A stretch of DNA of 11,312 nucleotides from Candidatus Neoanaerotignum tabaqchaliae. Its GTDB lineage: Bacteria > Bacillota > Clostridia > Lachnospirales > Anaerotignaceae. The stretch's first letter is position 1; each line of letters opens with the position of its first letter. This document shows positions 1 to 6,236 of the stretch, in pieces. A program made the position numbers and the translations under genes. Location of the stretch: NCBI GenBank assembly GCA_904420235.1, contig CAJFUS010000044.1, positions 1 to 11,312 of the forward strand. Direction: 5' to 3'. The notes under the pieces are model-generated. The model had not been told where the DNA came from. It saw only the letters and a program-made list of their open reading frames with translations, and searched no databases.

Positions 1-188
1 CCAAGAAAAAACATTATAATCATTACAATGGCAATAAAGCACAGTATTTTTATCATTGGGTCTTTAAACCCTTCAAGAAACTGCTGCCAAAGTGTTTGGG
101 GCTCCGCCTCTTTTATAGCGTTGGAGCCATACTTCTTCCGGCTTTCCTCAACCTGAGCGTCGGTTAAGCCATTATATTTTCTGTTCAT
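1..188 (-). CDS. P-type cation (calcium-type) ATPase, N-terminal fragment
   Basis: Partial gene, cut by the left edge of the window. The minus-strand reading frame starts with ATG at 188 behind an AGGAG ribosome binding site five bases upstream, and stays open for 62 codons to the edge. The peptide begins MNRKYNGLTDAQVEESRKKY, then has GSNAI and a Trp/Gln-rich stretch, then FKDPMIKIL leading into a very hydrophobic segment. This is the typical cytosolic N-terminal domain of P2-type ATPases (LTxxQVxxSRxKYGxN, then the QFxxxFKDPMIxIL entry to the first membrane helix). Such pumps move Ca2+ or related cations across the membrane at the cost of ATP. The catalytic DKTG region lies outside the window, so ion specificity is not shown here. 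It follows the TerD genes in the same direction, about 85 bases downstream, which fits a calcium-handling role with the calcium-binding TerD proteins. Confidence 0.85.
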   Translation of the reverse strand, partial: MNRKYNGLTDAQVEESRKKYGSNAIKEAEPQTLWQQFLEGFKDPMIKILCFIAIVMIIMFFL

Positions 189-229
189 ACTTCTCCTGCC
201 TTTTTATAAAATGTCTTTTGCTAAAATTA

Positions 230-255
230 AGGGGATGTCTTTAAGGCAGCCCCCT
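230..255 (-). terminator. Stem-loop between TerZ-like gene and ATPase gene
   Basis: An imperfect inverted repeat: AGGGG pairs with CCCCT, and after a small bulge TGTC pairs with GGCA through a G-U pair, around a TTTAA loop. On the minus strand it lies just after the TerZ-like stop codon and is followed by TTAATTTTAG, only a weak T-run. It could be a partial terminator, an mRNA 3'-end stabiliser, or an attenuator reducing ATPase expression relative to the TerD genes. Confidence 0.4.
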
Positions 256-272
256 CAAAACTTAAACCATGT

Positions 273-860
273 TTAAATATATCTTTTTGCCAGCTCGCCA
301 AGGTTTCCGTCGGCGGTTCCCTGACCAATGGCGTTAAACTTCCATTCGCCGTTGTGTCTGTATACCTCGCCGAAAATCATGGCCGTCATACCGTCATAGT
401 TATCCGAAAGGTTATAACGGCATATTTCCTTATTGCCTCTTGCGTCAACTATACGTATGAAGCAATTTTGTATCATGCTGAAATTCTGCTTTCTTTTATA
501 GGCGTCGTATATATTAACAACAAAAACAACTTTGTCTATATCCTGAGGAACAGAGTTAAGGTCTATAACTATCTGCTCGTCATCGCCGTCGCCGGCTCCT
601 GTAAGGTTATCGCCCATGTGCACTATTGAGCCGCTTGGGTGCCTTAAGTTGCCGAAATAAATTAAGTCCTCTTTATACATAAGCTTTCCGTTTGTAAGCA
701 CTATGGCCGAGGCGTCGCAGTCTATGGCCTGAGGTTTAGGAGCGAAAAATCCTCTTTTAACATTAACTTCGTCCCAGCCAAGGCCAACTATAACTTTGCT
801 AAGTCCGGCGCTTTCCTTTGAAAGGCTTATTTTTTGTCCTTTTTGTAAGCTAACAGCCAT
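273..860 (-). CDS. TerD-family protein, TerZ/YceC-like
   Basis: A 195-residue TerD-domain protein, normal length for the family. These cytosolic proteins bind Ca2+ through acidic clusters and are thought to act with TelA and TerC at the membrane in tellurite and other stress responses. Visible motifs are GLGWD (residues 26-30), DCDASA (47-52), GDNLTGAGDGDDEQI (83-97) and the C-terminal YRHNGEWKFNAIGQG. Unlike its two neighbours it has an insertion after GWD (about residues 31-46) and DCDAS in place of DLDAS, which resembles TerZ/YceC-type paralogues. It also ends differently (GNLGELAKRYI instead of GGLAALC.NYGIEVE). The start is ATG at 860 with an AAAGGAG site eight bases upstream. It is the last of three tandem TerD genes, 28 bases after the previous one, in an operon with telA. 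Assignment to the family is firm. The TerZ/YceC subtype is judged by eye. Confidence 0.93.
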   Translation of the reverse strand: MAVSLQKGQKISLSKESAGLSKVIVGLGWDEVNVKRGFFAPKPQAIDCDASAIVLTNGKLMYKEDLIYFGNLRHPSGSIVHMGDNLTGAGDGDDEQIVIDLNSVPQDIDKVVFVVNIYDAYKRKQNFSMIQNCFIRIVDARGNKEICRYNLSDNYDGMTAMIFGEVYRHNGEWKFNAIGQGTADGNLGELAKRYI

Positions 861-888
861 AAATAAAACTCCTTTCGTCTATAAAGTT

Positions 889-1470
889 TTACTCAACCTC
901 TATTCCGTAATTTGAGCAGAGTGCCGCCAGTCCTCCTTGGAATCCGCTGCCTATGGCGTTAAATTTCCACTCGCCGTTGTGTCTGTAAAGTTCTCCAAAA
1001 ACAGCGGCCGTTTCTATTGAGAAATCCTCGCCAAGGTCGTATCTAAGCATTTCCTCGCCCGTTTCGGCATTATATATGCGTATAAAAGCGTTGTTAACCT
1101 GGCCGAAGTTCTGGTTTCTTTCCTCAGCTTCATATATTGTAACGGCAAAGGCTATTTTTGATATGTTTCCAGGCACTTTGCTTAAGTCAACTTTAATCTG
1201 CTCGTCGTCGCCCTCACCCTCGCCGGTGCGGTTGTCGCCAAGGTGCTCCACGGCTCCGCTTGGGTGCTTAAGGTTGCCGTAAAATATAAAATCCTCCTGA
1301 CGTGAAACCTTTCCCGCGTCGGTTATAAGAAAAGCCGACGAGTCAAGGTCGAAGCTTCCGCCTGTGTCAAAACGATTAACGTCCCAGCCTATTCCAACAA
1401 CAACGCTTTTTAATCCGGGATTGTCCTTTGTTAAGCTTACCTTTTGTCCTTTTTTAAGATTTACCGGCAT
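889..1470 (-). CDS. terD: TerD-family calcium-binding stress protein
   Basis: A 193-residue full-length TerD-domain protein. The calcium-ligand signatures are GIGWD (26-30), FDLDSSAF (40-47) and GDNRTGEGEGDDEQI (78-92), followed by the conserved FGQVNNAFIRI, RYDLGEDFSIETA, GELYRHNGEWKFNAIGSGFQGGL and C-terminal NYGIEVE. There is no signal peptide or membrane segment, so it is cytosolic. It is very similar over its whole length to the gene immediately upstream (1486-2067), so the two look like a tandem duplication with later divergence. The start is ATG at 1470 behind AAGGAGG. It lies 15 bases after the preceding terD gene and 28 bases before the TerZ-like one, so the three are surely co-transcribed. 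Family members support resistance to tellurite, phage, DNA damage or oxidative stress in various bacteria. The actual trigger here is unknown. Confidence 0.95.
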   Translation of the reverse strand: MPVNLKKGQKVSLTKDNPGLKSVVVGIGWDVNRFDTGGSFDLDSSAFLITDAGKVSRQEDFIFYGNLKHPSGAVEHLGDNRTGEGEGDDEQIKVDLSKVPGNISKIAFAVTIYEAEERNQNFGQVNNAFIRIYNAETGEEMLRYDLGEDFSIETAAVFGELYRHNGEWKFNAIGSGFQGGLAALCSNYGIEVE

Positions 1471-1485
1471 AGTTCAAAAACCTCC

Positions 1486-2067
1486 TTATTCAACCTCTAT
1501 TCCGTAATTTCCGCAAAGAGCGGCCAAACCGCCCTGAAAACCGCTGCCTACGGCGTTAAATTTCCATTCGCCGTTATGTCTGTAAATCTCGCCTACAACA
1601 ACGGCCGTTTCTATTGAGAAATCCTCGCCAAGGTCGTATCTTATTATCTCTTGATTTGTATTGGCGTCAACAACTCGTATAAAAGAATTGCTTACCTGGC
1701 CGAAGTTTTGACGTCTCTGCTCCGCCTCATATATTGTAACAGTAAAAACAATTCTTGCTATGTTGGCCGGCACTTTACTTAAATCAACTGTAATTTGCTC
1801 GTCATCGCCGTCGCCTTCACCCGTAAGGTTATCGCCAAGGTGCTCTACGGCGCCGCTTTTATGCTTCAAATTTCCATAAAACACAAAATCCTCAGATGAC
1901 GGGGCTTTTCCGTTTTCGCCAACAAGAAACGCCGCGGCGTCCAAGTCAAAATCGCGTCCGCCGTCAAACTGGTTAACATCCCAGCCAAGGCCAACTATAA
2001 GTTTTTTGAGGCTCGGGTTGCCTTTGGTAAGGCTAACTTTTTGTCCCTTCTGCAAATTAATTGGCAT
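1486..2067 (-). CDS. terD: TerD-family calcium-binding stress protein (first copy)
   Basis: A 193-residue TerD-domain protein, the first of the three tandem copies in transcription order. It carries GLGWD (26-30), FDLDAAAF (40-47), GDNLTGEGDGDDEQI (78-92), FGQVSNSFIRV, RYDLGEDFSIETA and GEIYRHNGEWKFNAVGSGFQGGL. It ends NYGIEVE, exactly like the following gene. The acidic clusters expected to form two Ca2+ sites are all present. The start is ATG at 2067 with a near-perfect AAGGAGG site. A 53-base AT-only gap separates it from telA and holds a hairpin that may set the ratio of telA to terD mRNA. No secretion signal is present. Confidence 0.95.
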   Translation of the reverse strand: MPINLQKGQKVSLTKGNPSLKKLIVGLGWDVNQFDGGRDFDLDAAAFLVGENGKAPSSEDFVFYGNLKHKSGAVEHLGDNLTGEGDGDDEQITVDLSKVPANIARIVFTVTIYEAEQRRQNFGQVSNSFIRVVDANTNQEIIRYDLGEDFSIETAVVVGEIYRHNGEWKFNAVGSGFQGGLAALCGNYGIEVE

Positions 2068-2100
2068 AAAAATACCTCCTTAGTTTTTATATTTATATAT

Positions 2101-2124
2101 AAAAAATAAAAGATAATCTTTTAT
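2101..2124 (-). terminator. AT-only hairpin plus T-run between telA and terD
   Basis: A near-perfect palindrome at 2106-2124 (ATAAAAGA, 3-base loop, TCTTTTAT) overlaps the telA stop codon and is followed on the minus strand by six T residues (2101-2106). The form is that of an intrinsic terminator, but the stem is nearly all A-T and therefore weak. Partial read-through into the terD genes is likely. It could also simply be AT-rich spacer. Confidence 0.35.
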
Positions 2125-3251
2125 TTGTTGAATTTTTTGTAAAAATCCTCTTTTATGGCGTTAAGCCTTATTGTATCGTCCTGACGCTGTTTTTTCGCGT
2201 TTTCCTGTATCTGCCGCGTTTCCTCAATGCCAGTGCAAATTGTTTTCCAAGTCTGCTCAAGAGTCTCAATTTTTATTGAGCTTCCCGAGGCCAGCTGAGT
2301 TGTGATTTTTGTTTGGTTAACAGTGTTTTGGGCGTTTTTAATAAGCATTTCGTTTGTCTTTTTGTCAAGGGCCGACATAGCCTCTGCCTGTATTTTCTGC
2401 CTTTTTAAAAGCACCGCCTGCGAAAGGGCCTGTTTAAACACTGGAAGTGTTATTATAAACGCCGAGTTTATTTTTCTAACAAGATTCATGTTGCTGAATT
2501 CCATAGCCTTAATCATTGGTATAGACTGCATAGCCACGTTCTCGGCAATTCTTAAATCCTGAGTGCGCTGCTCAAGCATCATTTTAGCCTGCTCAAGGGA
2601 AGTAAGCTCAAAGCTTATGGAATTATCGCCTGTTTGCTCAAGGTCTTTCCGCCTTTGCTCTATATAACTTTCTATTTCGCCAACGCCCTGCTCTCCGGCA
2701 AGTATATATTTCTCCAGTTCGCGGAAATACTCAACATTGGCCTGAAACATTGTCTCAAGCTTTTTGTTGGAGTCTTTTATCTCCGCCTCATACTTTTTAA
2801 GCTCAATATATATTTTCTCAATCTCGCCGCCCATTGTTTGATATTTGGCAAGTATTTTTTCAAGTTGCTTTCTTATGTTCCCAAAAAGCTTTCCAAAAAG
2901 CCCGTCTTTTTCCTTAATTTCCTCAATATCAAACTTTTCCATTATTTTTGAAAGTGTGTTAAGCAGGGCGCTTGAGTTGTCAAGCTGGCTCATGTTCATG
3001 CTGTTAAGCACAACGTCGGAGGCCCGAGATATGTTCTCCGCCACCTCGGCGCCGAAAGAAACTATGGTTTCAGGGTCGTCAACATATATGGTGCTTGCTA
3101 TGTCGTCAACTTCCTTAGAATTTACCATTGTTCTTTTAAGCTGTTCCTTCTCGCTTACTATATTAAACGGCTGAACCTCCATAATTTCTCCAGAGGACGC
3201 TGTGTCCGCGCCAATTTCAGTGCTGTTTTGAGATTTAAAGTTAAGACCCAT
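2121..3251 (-). CDS. telA: TelA/KlaA toxic-anion-resistance family protein
   Basis: A 376-residue protein of the TelA family (B. subtilis YceH type), close to the usual 350-400 residues. Recognisable parts are the polar N-terminus, the VDDPETIVSFGAEVAENISR segment, GLFGKLFG, a long helical and coiled-coil middle (KYQTMGGEIEKIYIELKKYEAEI and LETMFQANVEYFRELEKYI), RIAENVAMQSIPMIKAME, NMNLVRKINSAFIITLPVFKQ and a second coiled coil to the end (LEQTWKTICTGIEETRQIQ). No membrane helix is evident. TelA proteins are linked genetically to tellurite and other oxyanion or envelope stress and sit with TerD proteins in Ter systems, but their molecular activity is not settled. The start is ATG at 3251 with an AGAGGAAG site. 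Only three bases separate it from the stop of the YceG-like gene, so translation is probably coupled. Confidence 0.95.
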   Translation of the reverse strand: MGLNFKSQNSTEIGADTASSGEIMEVQPFNIVSEKEQLKRTMVNSKEVDDIASTIYVDDPETIVSFGAEVAENISRASDVVLNSMNMSQLDNSSALLNTLSKIMEKFDIEEIKEKDGLFGKLFGNIRKQLEKILAKYQTMGGEIEKIYIELKKYEAEIKDSNKKLETMFQANVEYFRELEKYILAGEQGVGEIESYIEQRRKDLEQTGDNSISFELTSLEQAKMMLEQRTQDLRIAENVAMQSIPMIKAMEFSNMNLVRKINSAFIITLPVFKQALSQAVLLKRQKIQAEAMSALDKKTNEMLIKNAQNTVNQTKITTQLASGSSIKIETLEQTWKTICTGIEETRQIQENAKKQRQDDTIRLNAIKEDFYKKFNK

Positions 3252-3254
3252 AAA

Positions 3255-5531
3255 TCATCTTCCTCTCTTAAAAATCCTGTTAAATATACTTTCCCTCTGC
3301 TCTTTTTTGTCGTTCCTTTCCATTTGTGGCACTGTTAAATCGTATAAATATTCCCCAATTTGATATTCCACAAACACAGGCTTTGAAAAGTTCCTTTCAA
3401 TAACCTGATAGCCTGTTGGAACAAACATAGCTATATCAAAGCCCACAAAGTGCATATATGCCACAAATATGGCGTCTTCAAGGCTGAATGGCTTCTCGCC
3501 GGAGTTTATAATTAAAAGCTTCGGATTTTTTTTAGTAAAATCAAACTTTTGTATAAGGCGCATTACATACTCGCTCATATTAATAAAAACAGATATTATT
3601 TTGTACTCTGCGCCGTTTGAGAAAGTTCCCTTAATAATTCCGCTGTCAATAAGCTCCTGAAGTTTATTAAGCATGTGTTCCTGAACGTCCTCTCTGAAAA
3701 TACCGTATTTGTATACAGGACTGTTTTTAATTTTGTCCTTCTCAATTTTCCTGTTTTTTAAAAACTGCGCCGCCGCTTGAGTATTTTTTAAGTCGGAGCT
3801 TTTAATGTATGGGGCGTCTTTTATAAAAACCATGCTGTCGGTAAAAAGCCGTTTTATATCGTTCCAATACCCTTCAACATCGCCGTTTTTAACTCCGCAT
3901 ACCTTGCACATAAGAGTAGGCATTATAACCTTGCCGTTTGACACCTCAAAATTCGGACGCATGCTTAAATCCTCGTTCCACAGCATATACATTTCTTCAT
4001 ACATGGTTTGAAGCGTAATCGATACGGCGTCGCCGTACTGCATGTTTCTGTAAATGCCTGTGTCGTTGTAAAGCACATGGTCAAGCTCTCTTTCGGCCAC
4101 ATAGGCCACTGTTGAAAGCTCAATGTCGGCGACATTTTCCGGAAATTTATCAATTTTCAACGAGAACTCAAAATTCTTCTCAAAAAGCCTGCTGTCGCTT
4201 AAAAGGCATTTTCGGCTTAAATCAGGGTTTAAAATAACCATATCCAGCGGAAGATATGACATAAAACGCATAAAAAGCGCCTCAAAATTATTTCTGCATA
4301 CATTAAAATACACAAAAACCGGCATGGTTTCCATATTTTTAAAGCCCTTAAAAATATCGCCGGCATACCTGTTGAACCAACAAACCAAATAAACCGCCTT
4401 ATTTTTAAGCCTGTTTAAGTTTTCTCCGTCTTTGTTAAACTCGTCCCGCATTAAATCGCAAAAGGCTTTTTTTGCCTGAACCCGCAGCTCGTCAAAAGAA
4501 GCCTCTATTTTCAAGGCCATATTAAGTATAAGCTGCTCAGACGTTTTATAGCCTCCGCTGTTAACGCGGTTTATCTCGGCCACAGTTGGAACAGGAATAT
4601 CATTAAGCACAAACACACTTCTTCCCTGCTCCTCAAGGCTCCTTTTCCATTTAAAAATATCGCCGCAGTATGTAGCCTTGTTCTCGGCTCCGTTAACTCT
4701 GGCAAAAACATTGTATATAAAAGAACCGTTATCTCCCCTCTGCGAGTACGGCTTAAGACAGTCGTCAAACACGCTTCCGCCAATCCAAGTGTTGCTGGCG
4801 GCCTCCTTTGTGTTCTGCCCACCGTACATTTTAGAAAGGCGCTTTTCTTCCTCCGCCCTGTTCCTAATGTTAACCAAAGAAAAGTCCTTCGGAAAAGGAC
4901 CCATATTTTCGGTTTTATACTCAAAGCACTCTTTCCCTGAAGGGTCCGTTTTTAAATAAGCTCCGGCACCGTTTTTGGCTATAAGCAAAACATCGCAGCC
5001 GGCGTCGGCTATTATTCCAAGCATTTTCAACTCGTAAAGGCTTATGTCCCCTTCATAAAGTATCTTGGGAACCTCCTTAAGACCAAGAAGATTAATAACC
5101 CGTTCAAATTTATAATAAAGCCAGCACATAAATTTTATGTAGGCGTTTTTAAGCATGTTCTCGTTTTTTCCGCTTTTTCTCATTAAATCGAGAGTATTAA
5201 AAATAGACTCCGAAAGAGCCTCTCTTTGAGGACCATTGACACGAGGAAGCCACTTTGAAATGGACTCCAAAAAAAATCCTTTATCCATTTTAAAGTTCAA
5301 GCCCATTATTTCCTCATAATATCCCAGCTGTCTTTCGTCAGGGTTAGGTATTTTTTCGGATATAACAACTCCGCCTTTAGCGGCATAGCTGAAATATGAA
5401 GCCAAAAATTTATCCATATCACTGCTGTATCCCGAAATTCTATAAAAATAAACCTCTTTGCCATTTCTTTTGTCAAGAGTAAGGAAAAAATCATCTAAAC
5501 TATTAAGTTTTCCTCTGCCAAACATAAACAT
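3255..5531 (-). CDS. yceG: YceG-like Ter-associated protein, three-repeat
   Basis: A 758-residue soluble protein of the YceG-like family ('putative component of biosynthetic module', not the unrelated E. coli YceG/MltG). No enzyme motif is obvious. By eye it is built of three related units. Each has a strand-rich part, KEVYFYRISGY...IP.P near 27-64, FARVNGAENKATYC...IPVP near 277-316 and MCKVCGVKNGDVEG...KDAP near 542-575. Each then has a Rossmann-like part of the form P(K/V)hhhhxGxxxxEhxFhxxLxxxGxDVhhhxP near 156-189, 405-437 and 671-707. The C-terminus is basic. The frame opens at GTG 5534, but ATG 5531 is preferred because GGG at 5537-5539 then sits five bases upstream. ATG 5525 is a further option. 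It lies between the rhomboid gene (24 bases upstream) and telA (3 bases downstream). A single unit of the same type is fused to a protease at the right end of the window, which argues that the unit is an adaptor or binding module. Confidence 0.88.
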   Translation of the reverse strand: MFMFGRGKLNSLDDFFLTLDKRNGKEVYFYRISGYSSDMDKFLASYFSYAAKGGVVISEKIPNPDERQLGYYEEIMGLNFKMDKGFFLESISKWLPRVNGPQREALSESIFNTLDLMRKSGKNENMLKNAYIKFMCWLYYKFERVINLLGLKEVPKILYEGDISLYELKMLGIIADAGCDVLLIAKNGAGAYLKTDPSGKECFEYKTENMGPFPKDFSLVNIRNRAEEEKRLSKMYGGQNTKEAASNTWIGGSVFDDCLKPYSQRGDNGSFIYNVFARVNGAENKATYCGDIFKWKRSLEEQGRSVFVLNDIPVPTVAEINRVNSGGYKTSEQLILNMALKIEASFDELRVQAKKAFCDLMRDEFNKDGENLNRLKNKAVYLVCWFNRYAGDIFKGFKNMETMPVFVYFNVCRNNFEALFMRFMSYLPLDMVILNPDLSRKCLLSDSRLFEKNFEFSLKIDKFPENVADIELSTVAYVAERELDHVLYNDTGIYRNMQYGDAVSITLQTMYEEMYMLWNEDLSMRPNFEVSNGKVIMPTLMCKVCGVKNGDVEGYWNDIKRLFTDSMVFIKDAPYIKSSDLKNTQAAAQFLKNRKIEKDKIKNSPVYKYGIFREDVQEHMLNKLQELIDSGIIKGTFSNGAEYKIISVFINMSEYVMRLIQKFDFTKKNPKLLIINSGEKPFSLEDAIFVAYMHFVGFDIAMFVPTGYQVIERNFSKPVFVEYQIGEYLYDLTVPQMERNDKKEQRESIFNRIFKRGR

Positions 5532-5555
5532 CACAGCCCAATTTTAATATTTATA

Positions 5556-6116
5556 TCACTTTTTAAGCAAAAACCCGCAAACGCCGCCAACTATTCCCCC
5601 GACTATGTGGGTTATATTTGATATGTTGTCCCTTAAAAAAATTCCGTCGTAAATTTGCCCGCCTATATAAATTATGGCTATAAGTATAAACGTAATTGGT
5701 ATTTTTCCGTTTCTTGTTCCCGTAAACGACGAAAGTATTATAAAAGTAAACACAATTCCGCTGCTTCCCAAAAGAGCGGTATTTCTAAAAATAAAAAAAT
5801 TTATAATTCCCGTTACAACAGCCGTAATAACCATAACTATGGATATTTTGGCCGCCCCGTATTTTTCCTCAAGAAGCGGGCCTAAAAGCAAAATCATAAC
5901 AATATTAGAGCTTAAGTGAGCCCAATCGGCATGGCCGAAAACATGGCCTATAAACCTGAAATATGTAAGAGGACTTGTCAGACTTGAGTTATACACTGAA
6001 AAAAACAGCCTGTTGGCGCCTCCCGACGTAATAATGTTAGCGGCAAAGGCAAAAAAGCACAAAGCCGTAAAAATAAGTATCACCGGCGAGTTAAATGATA
6101 TTTTCTTAAAATTCAT
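5556..6116 (-). CDS. Rhomboid-family intramembrane serine protease
   Basis: A 186-residue membrane protein with about six predicted helices (12-30, 68-82, 91-110, 114-131, 139-152, 167-184), the minimal rhomboid core. Catalytic features are intact: HADWAHLSSN (62-71, with H67 and N71), the nucleophile in GSSG (117-120, Ser119) and the base in HIVGGIVGG (His170). Rhomboids cut transmembrane substrates within the bilayer. The ATG at 6116 follows an AAAGGAG site. It is the first gene of the rhomboid-yceG-telA-terD operon and has an extended -10 promoter 50 bases upstream. I do not know rhomboids as a core Ter component, so its place here is unusual. Possible substrates encoded nearby are the ATPase or a TerC-type protein outside the window, but this is a guess. 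Confidence 0.93.
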   Translation of the reverse strand: MNFKKISFNSPVILIFTALCFFAFAANIITSGGANRLFFSVYNSSLTSPLTYFRFIGHVFGHADWAHLSSNIVMILLLGPLLEEKYGAAKISIVMVITAVVTGIINFFIFRNTALLGSSGIVFTFIILSSFTGTRNGKIPITFILIAIIYIGGQIYDGIFLRDNISNITHIVGGIVGGVCGFLLKK

Positions 6117-6236
6117 TAATAAAACTCCTTTATGTTAACGGAAAATACAATATTTTTCATTTTTAAGTATATCATAAATCACGTTTTTCAGCTATTGATA
6201 TGCATATAAATAATACATATTAATAAAATTTAATAA
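6117..6236 (-). promoter_or_regulatory. Promoter region of the rhomboid-yceG-telA-terD operon
   Basis: This 120-base AT-rich gap separates the StiP-like gene from the rhomboid gene. On the minus strand it contains TGATATACT (6166-6174), an extended -10 element (TGnTATAMT), placing a start near 6159 and a leader of about 43 bases. No good -35 is found at 16-18 bases, as expected for extended -10 promoters. The 12-mer at 6164-6175 is identical to both arms of the inverted repeat at 9431-9462. No GC-rich terminator for the upstream StiP gene is seen, so read-through into the rhomboid gene is possible. Confidence 0.55.

Noticed and set aside
354..629. Plus-strand open frame opposite the TerZ-like gene
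   Set aside because: No ribosome binding site and no family resemblance; it is the complement of a clear TerD gene. The same applies to plus-strand frames at 1076-1282, 2302-2562, 2634-2951 and 2845-3174.
3965..4153. Small alternative frame inside the YceG-like gene
   Set aside because: Out of frame with a long well-supported gene. Other internal frames (4571-4924, 5306-5494) are likewise shadows.
6181..6236. Terminator for the StiP-like gene
   Set aside because: Only short A-T inverted repeats are present, with no stable stem; no terminator can be supported.
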